Assembly: GCA_947457105.1 (NCBI GenBank)
Contig: CANGUP010000004.1
Location: forward strand, 1 to 49,021
Length of the DNA stretch: 49,021 nucleotides
DNA from: Flavobacteriaceae bacterium
GTDB taxonomy: Bacteria > Bacteroidota > Bacteroidia > Flavobacteriales > Flavobacteriaceae
Direction: 5' to 3'
This document shows, piece by piece, positions 29,009 through 38,910 of this stretch; positions within the stretch are counted from its first letter, which is position 1, and the number at the start of each line of letters is the position of its first letter. The notes beneath the pieces were generated by a model that was given only the letters and a program-made list of their open reading frames with translations, did not search any database and was not told the DNA's origin. Position numbers and translations under genes: made by a program.

Positions 29009-30037
29009 TTATTTTCTATTTCTGTAATTACTATAGCGTATAACCCAAGAAATTAAAAAAACTAACTTGTATTTTATTCCAAATAAAATTACTTTTTCAT
29101 AGTTAGATTTCTGAGTAAATATAGTAGTTAAATAGTTATCTATTATTTTTGTTGTTACTGGTTCTTTTACAATTCTGAGAATCGCATCATCAACCTGATT
29201 TTTTGTAAAATTACACTCTATTGCATGACATAGATGACACAAAGAGATAATTTTAGTAATATACTTTTCCGCTTTTAAAAATTCAATTGTTTGAGTGTTT
29301 AAAAATTCATTTTCCAAATTGGAATAATCGTGCTTACTTTCTTGAATAATTCGTTCAAAATATTTAGTAAATTCAAACTTTCTTGTAGCACTATTAAGTG
29401 CCTCAACATAGTGATATCCAATATAATTTATAAAGCATACTTTTTTCGATTTTGAAAAAAAGTTACTATTAAACAAACCATCTTCACCAAGAGCAACACC
29501 TACAGGAAATTGAATAGAAAATTCATCAATAACTTTTCTTTTATATAATTTCGTACAACTAGAATTTATACTTTCATTACTTATTAAAAAAGGAATAACT
29601 TCTTTCTTTATATAAGTTTCACCTAATACTACATCCGTTTGAAAAGGATGTTTAGACGTTATGCTGTAACCGTCTTGCACAGAACTATAATGGCAAACTA
29701 CGACATCCAAATTTCCTTTGGAAGCAGAATACAATTTTTCAAAATAGTCTTTTTCTATAAAATCATCGGCATCAACAAAACCTATATAATCACCACTTGC
29801 AATTTTTAAACCAACATTTCTTGCCTCACTAACACCCTTATTTTCTTGAGATACTAATTTTACTCGAATATCTTTTTCTAGATAGTGTTCTAAAATTGAC
29901 AAGCTAGAATCGTTTGAGCCATCGTTTATAAAAATAAACTCACATGACGTTAAAGTTTGCATTAGCAACGAATCTATACACCGCTCCAAATATTGGGCGG
30001 CATTATAAACCGGGATAATTACAGAAACCTTCACCAT
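29009..30037 (-). CDS. Glycosyltransferase family 2
   Basis: VSVIIPVYNAAQYLERCIDSLLMQTLTSCEFIFINDGSNDSS...YIGFVDADDFIE. Confidence 0.9.
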   Translation of the reverse strand: MVKVSVIIPVYNAAQYLERCIDSLLMQTLTSCEFIFINDGSNDSSLSILEHYLEKDIRVKLVSQENKGVSEARNVGLKIASGDYIGFVDADDFIEKDYFEKLYSASKGNLDVVVCHYSSVQDGYSITSKHPFQTDVVLGETYIKKEVIPFLISNESINSSCTKLYKRKVIDEFSIQFPVGVALGEDGLFNSNFFSKSKKVCFINYIGYHYVEALNSATRKFEFTKYFERIIQESKHDYSNLENEFLNTQTIEFLKAEKYITKIISLCHLCHAIECNFTKNQVDDAILRIVKEPVTTKIIDNYLTTIFTQKSNYEKVILFGIKYKLVFLISWVIRYSNYRNRK

Positions 30038-30042
30038 TAGGT

Positions 30043-31035
30043 CTATTTTTTAAATTTCTTTTTAATGTTATGTGCAATCACATACACCTTATGTTTGTAC
30101 TCTAAATAAGTTTGATAACTTGAAAACATAAAGAAACTACCATTCAAAAATTTGTAATTTTCAGAAAGTGAATCAATAATATAACCCAAATCCAAACTCT
30201 TCATAACCGATTGAATCTCTACAAACCTCTTCTCATTCATTTCTGGAAGAATACTTAAATCTACTATTCGTGTCATAAAAATGGTAATCACAGCATCAAA
30301 ATACTTTTTCTGTAATGCTGTTGGATTAGGATATACCTCATCTTTAAATGCTTTAATATTCTTTATCCCTTTTATGTAACCAAAATAACAACGTTCGTTG
30401 CGTCCTTGCTTACTTATAGAATTTAACCTGTAAGTGTATTTGTAATAAGGAATTGAAATGTAAGAACAACGCAAAGCTCTTGATTGTGACAAGGCATTAA
30501 AAACGGTCTCTGTTCCCAGAAGAATTTCTTTATCAAAAATAAATCCTTGAGTTAATGATCTTCTATACAAAGTTGCCGGAAAAGTTCTTCTTGGATGCTC
30601 AAAACCAGGTAAAATGATAGCGTCTTCACCTACTGCAGGTAATTCTTCTATAAAATTTCCGTTTTCATCATATTGTGTCATTCTTAGGTAAAGAATGTCT
30701 AGGTTTTCGCTTTCTGCCTTTTTCATGATAGCTCCCAAACTAAAGTGTTCTATGGCATCGTCTGAATCTAAAAACGTTAAATAAGTTCCACGAGCGCACT
30801 CCAACCCTCTATTTCTTGCCTCCGAATCTCCTGCATTTTTCTGGTCGATTACAACTAAATTCTTATACTTTTTTTCATAATCTCTTAGAATAGATAAACA
30901 AGAATCAGTTGAGCCATCATTGATAGCAATTAACTCATAATCATCTTCGGATAAATCTTGATGAAACACACTATCCAAGCAGCGCAATAAATAGCTCTCG
31001 GTGTTGTAAATAGGTAAAACGATACTAAGTTTCAT
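30043..31035 (-). CDS. Glycosyltransferase family 2
   Basis: LSIVLPIYNTESYLLRCLDSVFHQDLSEDDYELIAINDGSTDSC...YLTFLDSDDAIE. Confidence 0.9.
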   Translation of the reverse strand: MKLSIVLPIYNTESYLLRCLDSVFHQDLSEDDYELIAINDGSTDSCLSILRDYEKKYKNLVVIDQKNAGDSEARNRGLECARGTYLTFLDSDDAIEHFSLGAIMKKAESENLDILYLRMTQYDENGNFIEELPAVGEDAIILPGFEHPRRTFPATLYRRSLTQGFIFDKEILLGTETVFNALSQSRALRCSYISIPYYKYTYRLNSISKQGRNERCYFGYIKGIKNIKAFKDEVYPNPTALQKKYFDAVITIFMTRIVDLSILPEMNEKRFVEIQSVMKSLDLGYIIDSLSENYKFLNGSFFMFSSYQTYLEYKHKVYVIAHNIKKKFKK

Positions 31036-31055
31036 AGATATATTTTAAAAAAATC

Positions 31056-32024
31056 TTATTTAACAAGAGTCAAATAACTACAGTAAAAATAAGTTCCTAA
31101 ATTATACAATTGCTTTTGAAACCAAATTGCCTTTGATTGTTTAAAATCATCTTTTGTAACTACAACTTGGGGTAAATTCTTTTTTAATTCTTTAATTAAT
31201 TTTAGTTTCAAAGCAAAAGAGACATGACTTTTACAATATTTTTCTGCTGTAGCAGTAATATAATTATAGTAAGCTTTTTTTCTTGTCACAAGATAATCAC
31301 GATCTAAATTTTGAAAGTTAGAAAGGTGATCTATTATAAAAAACAAAGAGTTGATTCTTTTAAGTATCACATCATAACTCAAAGTTCTCATATTACTTTC
31401 GGGAAGAATACGGTAATGATATAATACATCTGGAATTTTTTGAATTTTTTGTGCAACATTCAAACTCTGATAATTAAAGTAGTCATCTTCATGAAAAATC
31501 GATTCAACAAAGGTAATGCCATTCGCTTTTAAAAAAGTGGATTTAAAAACTCGTAGCCAAGGACTAGTAAAAAAATACTTAGTGGTGGCTAAAAATTCAT
31601 TGGGCGAACAAGTAGAAATAGTTTCATAATGATTCCATTCCGAATCAGAGATAACACCATCAATCGAGTTCTGAAAACAAAAAGCAAACAGGTCAACATC
31701 CGATTGAGCGAGATGACTTCGCAACACTTTAAAGGAATCTTTTGCCAACCAATCATCACTGTCTACAAACCAAATGTAATCTCCTGTAGCTCTTTTTAAA
31801 CCTGCATTACGTGCCGCCGATTGTCCCGAATTGGCTTGATTGATTAATGTAAAATATTCATAACTGGCAATATATTCCTCACAAATAGACTCTGAATCAT
31901 CAGTAGAGCCGTCATTAATCAAAAAAACCTCTATCAAAGTATCGTCTTGATTTACAATACTATTCAAACATTCCCTCAAATAGGGTGCAACATTATAAAC
32001 CGGAATAATTATGGAAATTTTCAT
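31056..32024 (-). CDS. Glycosyltransferase family 2
   Basis: ISIIIPVYNVAPYLRECLNSIVNQDDTLIEVFLINDGSTDDS...YIWFVDSDDWLA. Confidence 0.9.
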   Translation of the reverse strand: MKISIIIPVYNVAPYLRECLNSIVNQDDTLIEVFLINDGSTDDSESICEEYIASYEYFTLINQANSGQSAARNAGLKRATGDYIWFVDSDDWLAKDSFKVLRSHLAQSDVDLFAFCFQNSIDGVISDSEWNHYETISTCSPNEFLATTKYFFTSPWLRVFKSTFLKANGITFVESIFHEDDYFNYQSLNVAQKIQKIPDVLYHYRILPESNMRTLSYDVILKRINSLFFIIDHLSNFQNLDRDYLVTRKKAYYNYITATAEKYCKSHVSFALKLKLIKELKKNLPQVVVTKDDFKQSKAIWFQKQLYNLGTYFYCSYLTLVK

Positions 32025-32063
32025 TTTTAATTTTTTAAAAACACGAAGCTTTTTGATTTTTAA

Positions 32064-32978
32064 TTAAATACCAATTTTTGCGATGATACTATTTTCATAA
32101 ATTGTTTTATCAGGCTCGGGTATTTCATAATCTTGTGCATCTCTAGTTTCACTAACATACCTTCCTTTTATAGGCATTACGCGTTCCGCTTTCATCAACA
32201 TCCACATGTATTCAACATCAATATGACCCACATCAAGAGCGTGATATCCTAATTTAGTCAAATCATAACTCAATACGGACGCTGTTGGTCCTAAAGCAAT
32301 CATAATAACCTTATCTTTTCCATGTGCAATAGCAGCTTCCAAAATAGCATCATAAGAATTAAACGCATTCTTAGACGGACATAATATTCGTTTGATATCA
32401 GAGGCATTATCAAACAAATCATTGCCAACACCCATTCTAGACAATTCACCTTCAATAAACAGTAACTCTTTTTTGTCCCATAATTTTTTTAATAATTTGG
32501 CAACTCGGTAAGAAACTGTTTTATCTTCCTGACCGAGATAAAATCGAGTCAAAGCTGCATTACCATAGATTTTCTTTTTATTGAAATAAGAAAACAATTC
32601 TTTACCGTTTTTATTGATGTAAGCATACCAAAAATATTTAATATGCATCTTTTCGCCTTCCATAGAGTAAAAAGTCCTTGGAATAGCTACTATCAAATTA
32701 TCTAAATTAGATTGTAAAACTTCTTGTAAACGTTTAGACAATAACTCGTTTTGAATTTGAAAAATAGGGTTTCCTTTTCCCATCATTATACTTAACTCAC
32801 CATCGCCATAACGCGCAATACTTCTTTTGGTAGCCACCAAATCCTTGATAGTTTCTTCCATAGTTTGAACTCTGATAGTTGGCAAAAAGATTCTTTTATC
32901 AAGAGTTCTCAAATACCAAAAATAAAATTCTAACTTCTTGTTTTTAAGTAATAGCTTTTTAAGTATTGATGCTATCAT
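32064..32978 (-). CDS. GT-D fold (DUF1792-like) glycosyltransferase
   Basis: TKRSIARYGDGELSIMMGKGNPIFQIQNELLSKRLQEVL...VIMIALGPTASVLSYDLTKLGYHALDVGHIDVEYMWML resembles the GT-D/DUF1792 family. Confidence 0.78.
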   Translation of the reverse strand: MIASILKKLLLKNKKLEFYFWYLRTLDKRIFLPTIRVQTMEETIKDLVATKRSIARYGDGELSIMMGKGNPIFQIQNELLSKRLQEVLQSNLDNLIVAIPRTFYSMEGEKMHIKYFWYAYINKNGKELFSYFNKKKIYGNAALTRFYLGQEDKTVSYRVAKLLKKLWDKKELLFIEGELSRMGVGNDLFDNASDIKRILCPSKNAFNSYDAILEAAIAHGKDKVIMIALGPTASVLSYDLTKLGYHALDVGHIDVEYMWMLMKAERVMPIKGRYVSETRDAQDYEIPEPDKTIYENSIIAKIGI

Positions 32979-32998
32979 AATTTATTTTACTTACTAAA

Positions 32999-34147
32999 TT
33001 ATTTACCATTGAACTTAACTTTAACTTTTTTAATAACTTCAAGATATTTGTGTCCCCATTTGGCATCGGGTTCTAGATAGTTACCTTCTGCCCACTCGTT
33101 CCATGATTTTATAAAAACAATCTGTTGCTCTGGCTTATTATCTTTTACATGGTTGCAAGCTTCTGTTAAATGCTCACTCCACAACTCTGGCGTAGAGTTA
33201 TTTAGCACTAATCCCTTGTTGGCAGAACGTGGCGTATTATCCCAATCATTTACTACACAAGGAAAATAATCGTAAGATTTTTTTTCTTTTGGTAGCAAAT
33301 ACTTAATTGCCTCTTTGTAATCAACAATCAAGGGTTTGGTGCGTTCTTCAAAATTCAAATTAAGCTTTTCTTCACTTATAAAAATCTTCTTTAATCGCTT
33401 CATCAGTAATTCTGTACGAGTAAACTTTTGATACAATGGCGCTGTTATATAGCGCAAACTAGTAAACTCAGATACGCCAGCTGCGCCATCAAAACCATTA
33501 GCAATAGGATCCCAATTTTCTGGACAAATAGTTGCCAAAAGATACAAATCGCCTAAACCGGCTTCTTTAGCACAAGTTCTAAAAGTAGTAACGAACAATT
33601 CAATATCGTCAATTAGATAAGGCGCATAAACACTAAATAAACATTTGCCATCAATTTTTATATAGCGTTCATCTTTAAAAGCTTCGAGCAAATAATTAAA
33701 ATGGTCAATATAATCTTGTTTTCCTGGATAGAGTTGCTCTAGTAACGTTTCTTTAGAATTACCACCAAACCAAATCCCTTTCCAACTCTCATTAGCCCAA
33801 CAAACAGAAAAAGGAAAATTTGGTGACTTAAACTTTATCACTTCTTGTAATGGTCGCTCTAAAATCATTCTACCATTACCAAACCAATAATGATAATAGC
33901 AAAAGCCATCAACACCATATTCTTTTGCCAATTGGGCTTGTTGTTCTCTAACTTCTGGAACGCGTAAATCATAATAACTTAAATCAGCAGGAAGTCGCGG
34001 TTGGTAATGACCTTCAAACAAAGGTTTTGCTTTAGCAACATTAGTCCATTCTGTAAATCCTTTGCCCCACCACTTATCATTCTCAGGAGTTGGATAATAT
34101 TGTGGTAAATAGTAAGCTAGAAATCGTATGTCTCTTTCTGAACTCAT
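32999..34147 (-). CDS. WbsX / glycoside hydrolase 99-like domain protein
   Basis: IRFLAYYLPQYYPTPENDKWWGKGFTEWTNVAKAKPLFEGHYQPRLPADLSYYDLRVPEVREQQAQLAKEYGVDGFCYYHYWF...IKSWNEWAEGNYLEPDAKWGHKYLE. Confidence 0.9.
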   Translation of the reverse strand: MSSERDIRFLAYYLPQYYPTPENDKWWGKGFTEWTNVAKAKPLFEGHYQPRLPADLSYYDLRVPEVREQQAQLAKEYGVDGFCYYHYWFGNGRMILERPLQEVIKFKSPNFPFSVCWANESWKGIWFGGNSKETLLEQLYPGKQDYIDHFNYLLEAFKDERYIKIDGKCLFSVYAPYLIDDIELFVTTFRTCAKEAGLGDLYLLATICPENWDPIANGFDGAAGVSEFTSLRYITAPLYQKFTRTELLMKRLKKIFISEEKLNLNFEERTKPLIVDYKEAIKYLLPKEKKSYDYFPCVVNDWDNTPRSANKGLVLNNSTPELWSEHLTEACNHVKDNKPEQQIVFIKSWNEWAEGNYLEPDAKWGHKYLEVIKKVKVKFNGK

Positions 34148-35019
34148 TTTTTAAATAATTTATTTTTTAAAACAAAAAATATAGGTGGAATAAATAGCTT
34201 AACATAGCTTTTAAAATTAAAAAAGGTTGAATTATCTACTCCTTTTATCCTATTAAGTTTTTGTTCAGATAATAATTGAAATGGTTTATTATTTTGTCTT
34301 TCAAAAAATTTGATGTTATTCTCACATGCTGCTATAAAACCTTGCTTCATTTTTTCATCATCAGCACACATAGACTCATTGTGAATTCTATAACTTACTA
34401 AAGCAATTTTAAGATTATGTATTTTTCTGGAAAAATAAAAAAATTCTATCCAAAAACACCAATCTTCATGATTAGGTAAATCTTCATTAAACTTGATTGC
34501 ATTTTTTTCTAAAATTTCTCTTTTTAACAAAACACAATGGCATGGTATACTAAATCCTGTTTCCCAATGATAAATCAATGTATCCATAAAATAGTCTTCG
34601 TTGGCAAAAGGCGTAACATATCGAGATCTATTAAAAGATTTAGTGGCGTGGTCAAATGGAAAATAGTCAGAAATTACGACATCTATTTCGTCATTGAAGC
34701 AGTTTATTTGATATTCAAATTTAAATTCATTCAATAAGTCGTCCGAATCTAAAAACTGTATATAATCACCTTTTGCAATCTTTAATCCAGCATTTCTTGC
34801 CGAACTCAATCCGCCGTTTTCTTTCTTTAAGTAAATAAATCTTTGGTCTTTTTCGCACCACTCTAGTGCTACTTCTTCAGTATGATCTGGTGATCCATCA
34901 TTCACAATAATACATTCCCAATTAGTGTAGGTTTGATCCAACACCGATTGCAATGTTTCGGGTAGAAACTGTGCTTGATTGTAACAAGGAACGATAATAG
35001 ATATCTTTGAATGCATCAT
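34144..35019 (-). CDS. Glycosyltransferase family 2
   Basis: ISIIVPCYNQAQFLPETLQSVLDQTYTNWECIIVNDGSPDHT...YIQFLDSDDLLN. Confidence 0.9.
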   Translation of the reverse strand: MMHSKISIIVPCYNQAQFLPETLQSVLDQTYTNWECIIVNDGSPDHTEEVALEWCEKDQRFIYLKKENGGLSSARNAGLKIAKGDYIQFLDSDDLLNEFKFEYQINCFNDEIDVVISDYFPFDHATKSFNRSRYVTPFANEDYFMDTLIYHWETGFSIPCHCVLLKREILEKNAIKFNEDLPNHEDWCFWIEFFYFSRKIHNLKIALVSYRIHNESMCADDEKMKQGFIAACENNIKFFERQNNKPFQLLSEQKLNRIKGVDNSTFFNFKSYVKLFIPPIFFVLKNKLFKK

Positions 35020-35028
35020 AAAACTTCT

Positions 35029-35946
35029 CTAGCTAGGAAAATTAAGTAAAAAAAAAGACTTGATTTTAAATTGATAATCTAAAAGTAAATTACCTCGCTT
35101 TAAATCGAAGAATAACAAACCAAAATAATGAAAATACTTGTTTAAATAACTTTTATTATCAACACATCTTTTCATTCTTTGAATGTAAAACCTTCTTTTA
35201 AACATTATAAAATCATGATAGTCACTTACTGCAACAGTTTTGTTTTTCAACCTTCTTTCAAAAGCATCTTCTTTCGCTACAATTTGCCAATATTGTGCTT
35301 TATATAAATTAGTATTGGCTGAAATACTATTAGAATTAATGCGATAATAGTAAAGAAAATCATTTAAAAATAAATGAGCTCCTGTTTCTTCTAATTTGTA
35401 ATATAAATCTTGGTCAACGGCTCTTTTAAACTTAGAATCAATTCCACTAGTTTTTAAATAACTACTCCTTCTAAAACTGCAAAAATGCGTTATCGCTCCT
35501 TTGCCATAAGTTAAATAAGAAGTCCCATTGGGTAATGCTTCGCCATGAGTACCATCGCCAGTTTTGTTCAAAAACAAATCAGTATGGTAATATTTAGAAG
35601 AAACCAAAGAAACCGATGGATGAAGCTTAAAAGCGGTAACCATTTTCTCTAAGGCAGTTATCTCAATAGCATCATCAGGATCTACAAAACTACACAATTC
35701 TCCTGTTGCTAATTCAACACAACGTCTCTTTGTATAACCACAACCTCTATTTTTATTGTTATGGAACAATTTAAAACGCGCGTCATTTTCTGTTAATTGT
35801 TTGATAATTTCAATTGAATCATCAGTAGAGGCATCATCAACAATTATAACTTCAAAATCCTGGTAGCTTTGATTCATAATACTAGCATAACAGTCCTTAA
35901 AAAAAGAACCATTGTTATAGTTGGCTATGAGGATTGAAAAAAGCAT
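35029..35946 (-). CDS. Glycosyltransferase family 2
   Basis: LFSILIANYNNGSFFKDCYASIMNQSYQDFEVIIVDDASTDDS...LCSFVDPDDAIE. Confidence 0.88.
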   Translation of the reverse strand: MLFSILIANYNNGSFFKDCYASIMNQSYQDFEVIIVDDASTDDSIEIIKQLTENDARFKLFHNNKNRGCGYTKRRCVELATGELCSFVDPDDAIEITALEKMVTAFKLHPSVSLVSSKYYHTDLFLNKTGDGTHGEALPNGTSYLTYGKGAITHFCSFRRSSYLKTSGIDSKFKRAVDQDLYYKLEETGAHLFLNDFLYYYRINSNSISANTNLYKAQYWQIVAKEDAFERRLKNKTVAVSDYHDFIMFKRRFYIQRMKRCVDNKSYLNKYFHYFGLLFFDLKRGNLLLDYQFKIKSFFLLNFPS

Positions 35947-35948
35947 TG

Positions 35949-37181
35949 TTATTTATTTTTATTAATTATCAGCTCGTTTACTATTTTTAATAGATTTAAA
36001 ACTTTATCATTTACAGCTTTCTTTGAGTATTCATTATTTAATACCATTCTATTTATATCTAGTTCTTGATTAGTAATATTTTCAGATAATTGAAATTCAT
36101 TCATTGTATCAATATCGAAAATTTTCATTCCTAAATTTGAAAAGTATTTTAAAACTGGGCTTTTACTATTTAAAAATAGTTTTGCTCCCAAATGCCCCAT
36201 TGATACAATATTTCCAACTCCTTGTTGCCTAACATGGTTAAAAATTGCAAAACCACAACTAGAAAGAATTTCGTTATATTTATCTAATGACATAAAATCC
36301 AGAAGAGGTACAAAACTATCACCAAATATTTCTTTGCCACTATCGATAACCTTCTCTTTATATTCAGCTGTTCCACCATAACTTAATGGCACAAATAATT
36401 TTCTATCTTTAAAATTAAAATTTCTTAATTTATCAAAAACGTCTAAATGATTATTTGAAGGATCTGCAGAGTTTCCTAATAAAATATTACTTTTATTTAA
36501 AACGTTATCAATATCATTACCCTTTAATAAATCTTCTAATGTTCCATAGCTAAAAGTACCTAATTTTGCTTGTAATTTTAATTTTTTAATAAATACATAC
36601 TCATCTTTAATAACTGGTATTACAATATCAATTTTTTCAGCTGCTTTATAAAAAATGTTATAAAAATTACTTTTCAAAATATTAGATATCTTATTAGGCA
36701 GCCATATCGCTTTTTTGTTAGTTTTATCAAATAACCAAAAAGAAAAGGAATTATTTATTAATTGAATTTTTAAGGATGGCTTTTTTAAATTAAGTGCCTG
36801 AATAGTCTTTTTTTCATAAAGCTTATCATTAAACAATTGCCAGTTACCATATAAATCATAACCCCAAATTAACCATACTTTTACAATTTTTTCTGGTAGT
36901 AGCAAAACCATTTTTTGCTTATAAAAATCTAAAGCATGCAAAAAAACAACTTGACTTTTTTTATTTTTTAATTCTTGAATAAAATCTGAATAATCTTTAT
37001 CCAAAGTTAACTTTAAACGTTTTACTATACCTGACTTTACATAATTAAAATCATTCTCATCATTTTTAATAACATAATATTCAGATTCGTTAGGATGTGA
37101 ATATTCCATTATAGAAATTGCTGCATCTACAAATTTATCATCATTAAAAATATGTATGATTTTAGTACTCATTTTATTCAT
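35949..37181 (-). CDS. TDP-N-acetylfucosamine:lipid II N-acetylfucosaminyltransferase-like (WecF/Fuc4NAc transferase family)
   Basis: VKVWLIWGYDLYGNW...LLGNSADPSNNHLDVFDKLRNF...LFVPLSYGGTAEYKEKVI...FVPLLDFMSLDKYNEILSSCGFAIFNHVRQQGVGNIVSMGHLGAKLFL. Confidence 0.82.
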   Translation of the reverse strand: MNKMSTKIIHIFNDDKFVDAAISIMEYSHPNESEYYVIKNDENDFNYVKSGIVKRLKLTLDKDYSDFIQELKNKKSQVVFLHALDFYKQKMVLLLPEKIVKVWLIWGYDLYGNWQLFNDKLYEKKTIQALNLKKPSLKIQLINNSFSFWLFDKTNKKAIWLPNKISNILKSNFYNIFYKAAEKIDIVIPVIKDEYVFIKKLKLQAKLGTFSYGTLEDLLKGNDIDNVLNKSNILLGNSADPSNNHLDVFDKLRNFNFKDRKLFVPLSYGGTAEYKEKVIDSGKEIFGDSFVPLLDFMSLDKYNEILSSCGFAIFNHVRQQGVGNIVSMGHLGAKLFLNSKSPVLKYFSNLGMKIFDIDTMNEFQLSENITNQELDINRMVLNNEYSKKAVNDKVLNLLKIVNELIINKNK

Positions 37182-37827
37182 TAAAACTTAAAGGCTGTAA
37201 TTCTCTCTTAATTACAGCAGGAATACCTATTACTAATGAATTATCAGGTATGTCTTTTGTAACAACAGAACAAGCACCTACAATTACATTTTTGCCAATT
37301 GTAACTTTTGGTAAAACAGTAGAATTGGTTCCTAATACGGAATAATCTCCAATTGAACAATTTCCAGAAATATTTACACCAGGAGATAACTCAACAAACT
37401 TACCAATTTTGGTATCATGACCTATTGTACAATTTAGGTTAACCAAAACTCCTTTACCAATTGTAATATCATTTGTCATTACTGTTCCTGTCATAATATT
37501 AGAACCCTCATCCACAAAATTTCCAAAATGTCCAATTGATGCTTTTGGACTTATTGTTGATTCAAATTTACCTCCTATTTTTGTAAATTTATCATACAAT
37601 TTCTTTCTTAAAATTGGGTTTCCAATACCAATTGTAAACTTAGCGTCTGTTTCTTTAAAAAAGGTTTGAGCTTGTTCAATACTTTTTAAAACTGGAAACT
37701 TATTGTAGAGTACATCATCAATATCTTCATTAACATCATCATAAAAAACTAAATTTTCTAGTTGATTTAATTGATGTAAAACTTCTAATACTTCTTTAGC
37801 AAATCCTTTGGCTCCAACTATTAGCAT
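37174..37827 (-). CDS. PglD/NeuD-like sugar acyltransferase (second copy in locus)
   Basis: LIVGAKGFAKEVLEVLHQL...FPVLKSIEQA; hexapeptide repeats; VLVNLNCTIGHDTKIGKFVELSPGVNISGNCSIGDY. Confidence 0.87.
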   Translation of the reverse strand: MLIVGAKGFAKEVLEVLHQLNQLENLVFYDDVNEDIDDVLYNKFPVLKSIEQAQTFFKETDAKFTIGIGNPILRKKLYDKFTKIGGKFESTISPKASIGHFGNFVDEGSNIMTGTVMTNDITIGKGVLVNLNCTIGHDTKIGKFVELSPGVNISGNCSIGDYSVLGTNSTVLPKVTIGKNVIVGACSVVTKDIPDNSLVIGIPAVIKRELQPLSFNE

Positions 37828-38897
37828 AATGTTTTATTTATAATTGAAATTATTTTTTTTACATCTTCAAGTGATATATCTGCATACAATGGTAAACACA
37901 AAACTCTGGAGGCGATACTTTCTGAAATAGGCATTAAAGCACCATTTACATAATTTATAGTATTTAAAGAAGGATAAAAATACCTTCTTGGGAAAATATC
38001 TTGTTCGTTTAAAGCTTTTTGAACTTGCAACAACGATCCTTCATTTTCTATAACTACAGGATAATAGCTGTAATTCCATTGTGTTTTTTCTCTTATTTTT
38101 ATGGTTTTTAATTTAGAAAAATCTAAATTTGTTTGATAACAATCAACTACTTCTTTTCTACCTTTCAATATAAATTCCATGTGAGGCAAAACGGCTAAAC
38201 CCATAGCACCACTCAACTCTGATATTTTACCATTGATCCCTAAGCCGTGAAAATCTAATAGTCCATTATGTCCGAAATTATGACTGTAAAACATTTTATG
38301 AAGCAACGATTCATCTTTACAAAACAAAGCGCCACCTTCACCAGTGTGAAATAATTTGGTTGCGTGAAAACTGCAAGTACTTACATCACCAAAGTCAAAA
38401 ATAGATTTGTTATTATAAGTTACACCAAAAGCATGCGCTGCATCGTAAATTACTTTTAAGTTATATTTCGCTGCAATAGCTTCAATAGCCTCAAGGTTGC
38501 ATGGATTTCCGAATACGTGAGTAGCTAAAATACAAGTAGTTTTTGGAGTTATAGCGGCTTCAATTTTAGTTTCATCAATAGTAAGATATTCTGGATGAAT
38601 ATCTACAAAAACTGGGGTACAATTTTCCCAAACAATAGAAGCTGTTGTAGCAACATAACTAAAAGGTGTTGTAATAATTTCACCTTTATTGCCTAAAATT
38701 TTCAGAGCAATTTGTATAGGAATGGTTCCATTATTCATTACCAATATGTTAGAAACAGAAAGATACTCTTTTAGTTTTTCTTCTAATTCTAAAACTAATG
38801 CTCCTCGATTAGTAAGCCATTGATTATCCCAAATACGTTGTAAATGATTTTGGTAATCTTCTATCGGTGGAAAAAATGTTTTAGTGACGTTTATCAT
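37821..38897 (-). CDS. DegT/DnrJ/EryC1 aminotransferase (nucleotide 4-keto-6-deoxysugar aminotransferase-like)
   Basis: VTKTFFPPIEDYQNHLQRIWDNQWLTNRGALVLELEEKL...VMNNGTIPIQIALKIL...IYDAAHAFGVTYNNKSIFDFGDVSTCSFHATKLFHTGEGGAL. Confidence 0.9.
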   Translation of the reverse strand: MINVTKTFFPPIEDYQNHLQRIWDNQWLTNRGALVLELEEKLKEYLSVSNILVMNNGTIPIQIALKILGNKGEIITTPFSYVATTASIVWENCTPVFVDIHPEYLTIDETKIEAAITPKTTCILATHVFGNPCNLEAIEAIAAKYNLKVIYDAAHAFGVTYNNKSIFDFGDVSTCSFHATKLFHTGEGGALFCKDESLLHKMFYSHNFGHNGLLDFHGLGINGKISELSGAMGLAVLPHMEFILKGRKEVVDCYQTNLDFSKLKTIKIREKTQWNYSYYPVVIENEGSLLQVQKALNEQDIFPRRYFYPSLNTINYVNGALMPISESIASRVLCLPLYADISLEDVKKIISIINKTLC

Positions 38898-38910
38898 TTT
38901 AGTTATTTTT

